Shown here: positions 6,497-6,954 of the stretch, one piece after another | Numbering within the stretch: the first letter of the stretch is position 1 | How the letters are laid out: every line of letters begins with the position of its first letter | Source of the DNA: JAAZNV01 sp049297375 | Lineage (GTDB): Bacteria; Patescibacteriota; WWE3; UBA101185; UBA10185 | Reading direction: 5' to 3' | Length of the DNA: 6,954 bases | Assembly (NCBI GenBank): GCA_049297375.1 | Contig: JBAQUF010000064.1 | Location: 1 to 6,954, forward strand | Notes under the pieces: model-generated | The model's input: the letters and a program-made list of their open reading frames with translations, nothing else | What the model was told of the DNA's origin: nothing | Database searches by the model: none | Program-made: the position numbers and the translations under genes

Positions 6497-6531
6497 GTGT
6501 TGTTAGTTTTTGGTTCAAAGATTGACAACAC
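6497..6531 (+). promoter_or_regulatory. Long leader hairpin directly before the nrdJ ribosome binding site
   Basis: Bases 6497-6512 pair continuously with 6516-6531: 16 pairs, of which three are G-U, closing on a 3-nt GTT loop. The outer seven pairs (GTGTTGT with ACAACAC) are all Watson-Crick. The stem ends 3 nt before the nrdJ Shine-Dalgarno at 6535-6539. G-U pairs fit the plus-strand RNA rather than a DNA operator. It is not followed by a T-run, so it is not an intrinsic terminator. A role in translation control or mRNA stability of nrdJ is inference. Confidence 0.6.
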
Positions 6532-6534
6532 ATT

Positions 6535-6539
6535 AAGGA
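6535..6539 (+). promoter_or_regulatory. Shine-Dalgarno of nrdJ
   Basis: AAGGA lies 7 nt before the ATG at 6547 and supports that start. With the small minus-strand gene, this is one of only two genes in the window with a good ribosome binding site. Confidence 0.8.
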
Positions 6540-6546
6540 AATATTT

Positions 6547-6954
6547 ATGAGTTCTTACTTATACTTTAATGATGGTACTAATTTAGAAAAGAATACAAAA
6601 GTTGAGTTTACTGAAAACTCAAGAAAGATATTAGAAAAAAGATTCTTAAAAAGAGATGATAAAGGTGAAATTGCAGAAACTCCAGAAGACATGTTTAATA
6701 GAATTGCAGAAGTTATTGCTGAACCAGATAAACCTTATAGAAATGCGGAATTTTCTAAGGTTGAGTTTTATAATCTTCTTTCTTCAAGAAAATTCTTTCC
6801 TAATGCACCAACATTTACTGGAGCAGGAACAGCTCTAGGACAGTTGGCAGCTTGTTTTGTATTGCCTGTATCAGATGATTTAGGTAGATATCAGGATAGT
6901 ATCTTTTCCACTTTAAGAGATGCTGCTTTAATTCAACAATCAGGTGGTGGAAAT
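6547..6954 (+). CDS. nrdJ: Class II (adenosylcobalamin-dependent) ribonucleotide reductase, N-terminal 136 aa, truncated by window
   Basis: The frame is open from ATG 6547 to the window end. An in-frame TGA at 6523-6525 and the AAGGA at 6535-6539 fix the start. Class II reductases convert ribonucleotides to deoxyribonucleotides using a cobalamin-generated radical, with no oxygen need and no second subunit. The family is shown by FTENSRKILEKRFLKRDDKGE near the start, then SSRKFFPNAPTFTGAGTALGQLAACFVLPVSDD, with Cys103 as the first of the redox-active Cys pair, and IFSTLRDAALIQQSGGGN at the edge. No ATP-cone domain precedes the catalytic region, so the common N-terminal activity-control module is absent here. 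The remaining catalytic Cys and the C-terminal tail are outside the window, and I cannot tell whether an intein or intron interrupts the gene. Class II rather than class I is assigned from the overall pattern of these motifs. Confidence 0.88.
   Translation, partial: MSSYLYFNDGTNLEKNTKVEFTENSRKILEKRFLKRDDKGEIAETPEDMFNRIAEVIAEPDKPYRNAEFSKVEFYNLLSSRKFFPNAPTFTGAGTALGQLAACFVLPVSDDLGRYQDSIFSTLRDAALIQQSGGGN

Noticed and set aside
6522..6527. TTGACA just before nrdJ as a -35 box
   Set aside because: A -10 would fall on or after the start codon, and the bases are part of the long hairpin.
6497..6531. tRNA or tRNA-like T-arm around GGTTCAAAG
   Set aside because: The flanking bases do not form a proper 5-bp T-stem and there is no acceptor stem or anticodon arm; the long hairpin explains the bases better.
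6412..6546. Cobalamin riboswitch ahead of the cobalamin-dependent nrdJ
   Set aside because: I found neither the B12-box-like conserved stretch nor the other core motifs; only the general hairpins are present.
1..6954. Alternative genetic code (UGA as Gly, as in some Patescibacteria)
   Set aside because: mraY ends at TGA exactly where the family should end, and no in-frame TGA was seen in the genes.

Overview
This is an AT-rich window holding the 3' half of a bacterial dcw (division and cell wall) gene cluster, followed by two unrelated genes. The plus strand reads: end of mraY, ftsW, murG, ftsQ, ftsA, ftsZ. A strong hairpin terminator follows ftsZ. Next comes a small minus-strand gene of unknown function that converges on ftsZ, then a 248-nt divergent intergenic region, then the first 136 codons of a class II (adenosylcobalamin-dependent) ribonucleotide reductase gene, nrdJ, which runs off the right edge.

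The likely source is a Candidate Phyla Radiation / Patescibacteria genome, with the Microgenomates group my best guess. The reasons are the strongly pared-down dcw order (no murD between mraY and ftsW, no murC, murB or ddl between murG and ftsQ), a MurG with unusual nucleotide-binding loops (GGHHSS instead of GGGTGGH), scarce Shine-Dalgarno motifs in the operon, low G+C, and short gaps or overlaps. This placement is inference and not proven by the window. The code appears standard: mraY ends in TGA and an in-frame TGA closes the nrdJ frame upstream of its start. This argues against the UGA=Gly code of Gracilibacteria/Absconditabacteria.

The dcw genes form one pathway. MraY makes lipid I, MurG adds GlcNAc to give lipid II, and FtsW polymerises lipid II at the septum. 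FtsZ forms the GTP-driven cytoskeletal ring, FtsA ties it to the membrane, and FtsQ links the ring to the periplasmic side. All carry their diagnostic motifs. The odd points are the MurG loops and a Pro-rich, two-Cys extension in an extracytoplasmic loop of FtsW.

The right third is the most open part. The small minus-strand protein (118 aa after start correction) has its own consensus-like promoter and a textbook Shine-Dalgarno, unlike its neighbours, and resembles nothing I can name. The nrdJ leader carries a 16-bp hairpin (three G-U pairs, 3-nt loop) ending 3 nt before the nrdJ Shine-Dalgarno, preceded by segments that can pair in alternative ways. A cis-acting control element is the most interesting hypothesis here. 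I saw no tRNA, rRNA, CRISPR, insertion sequence or phage gene.
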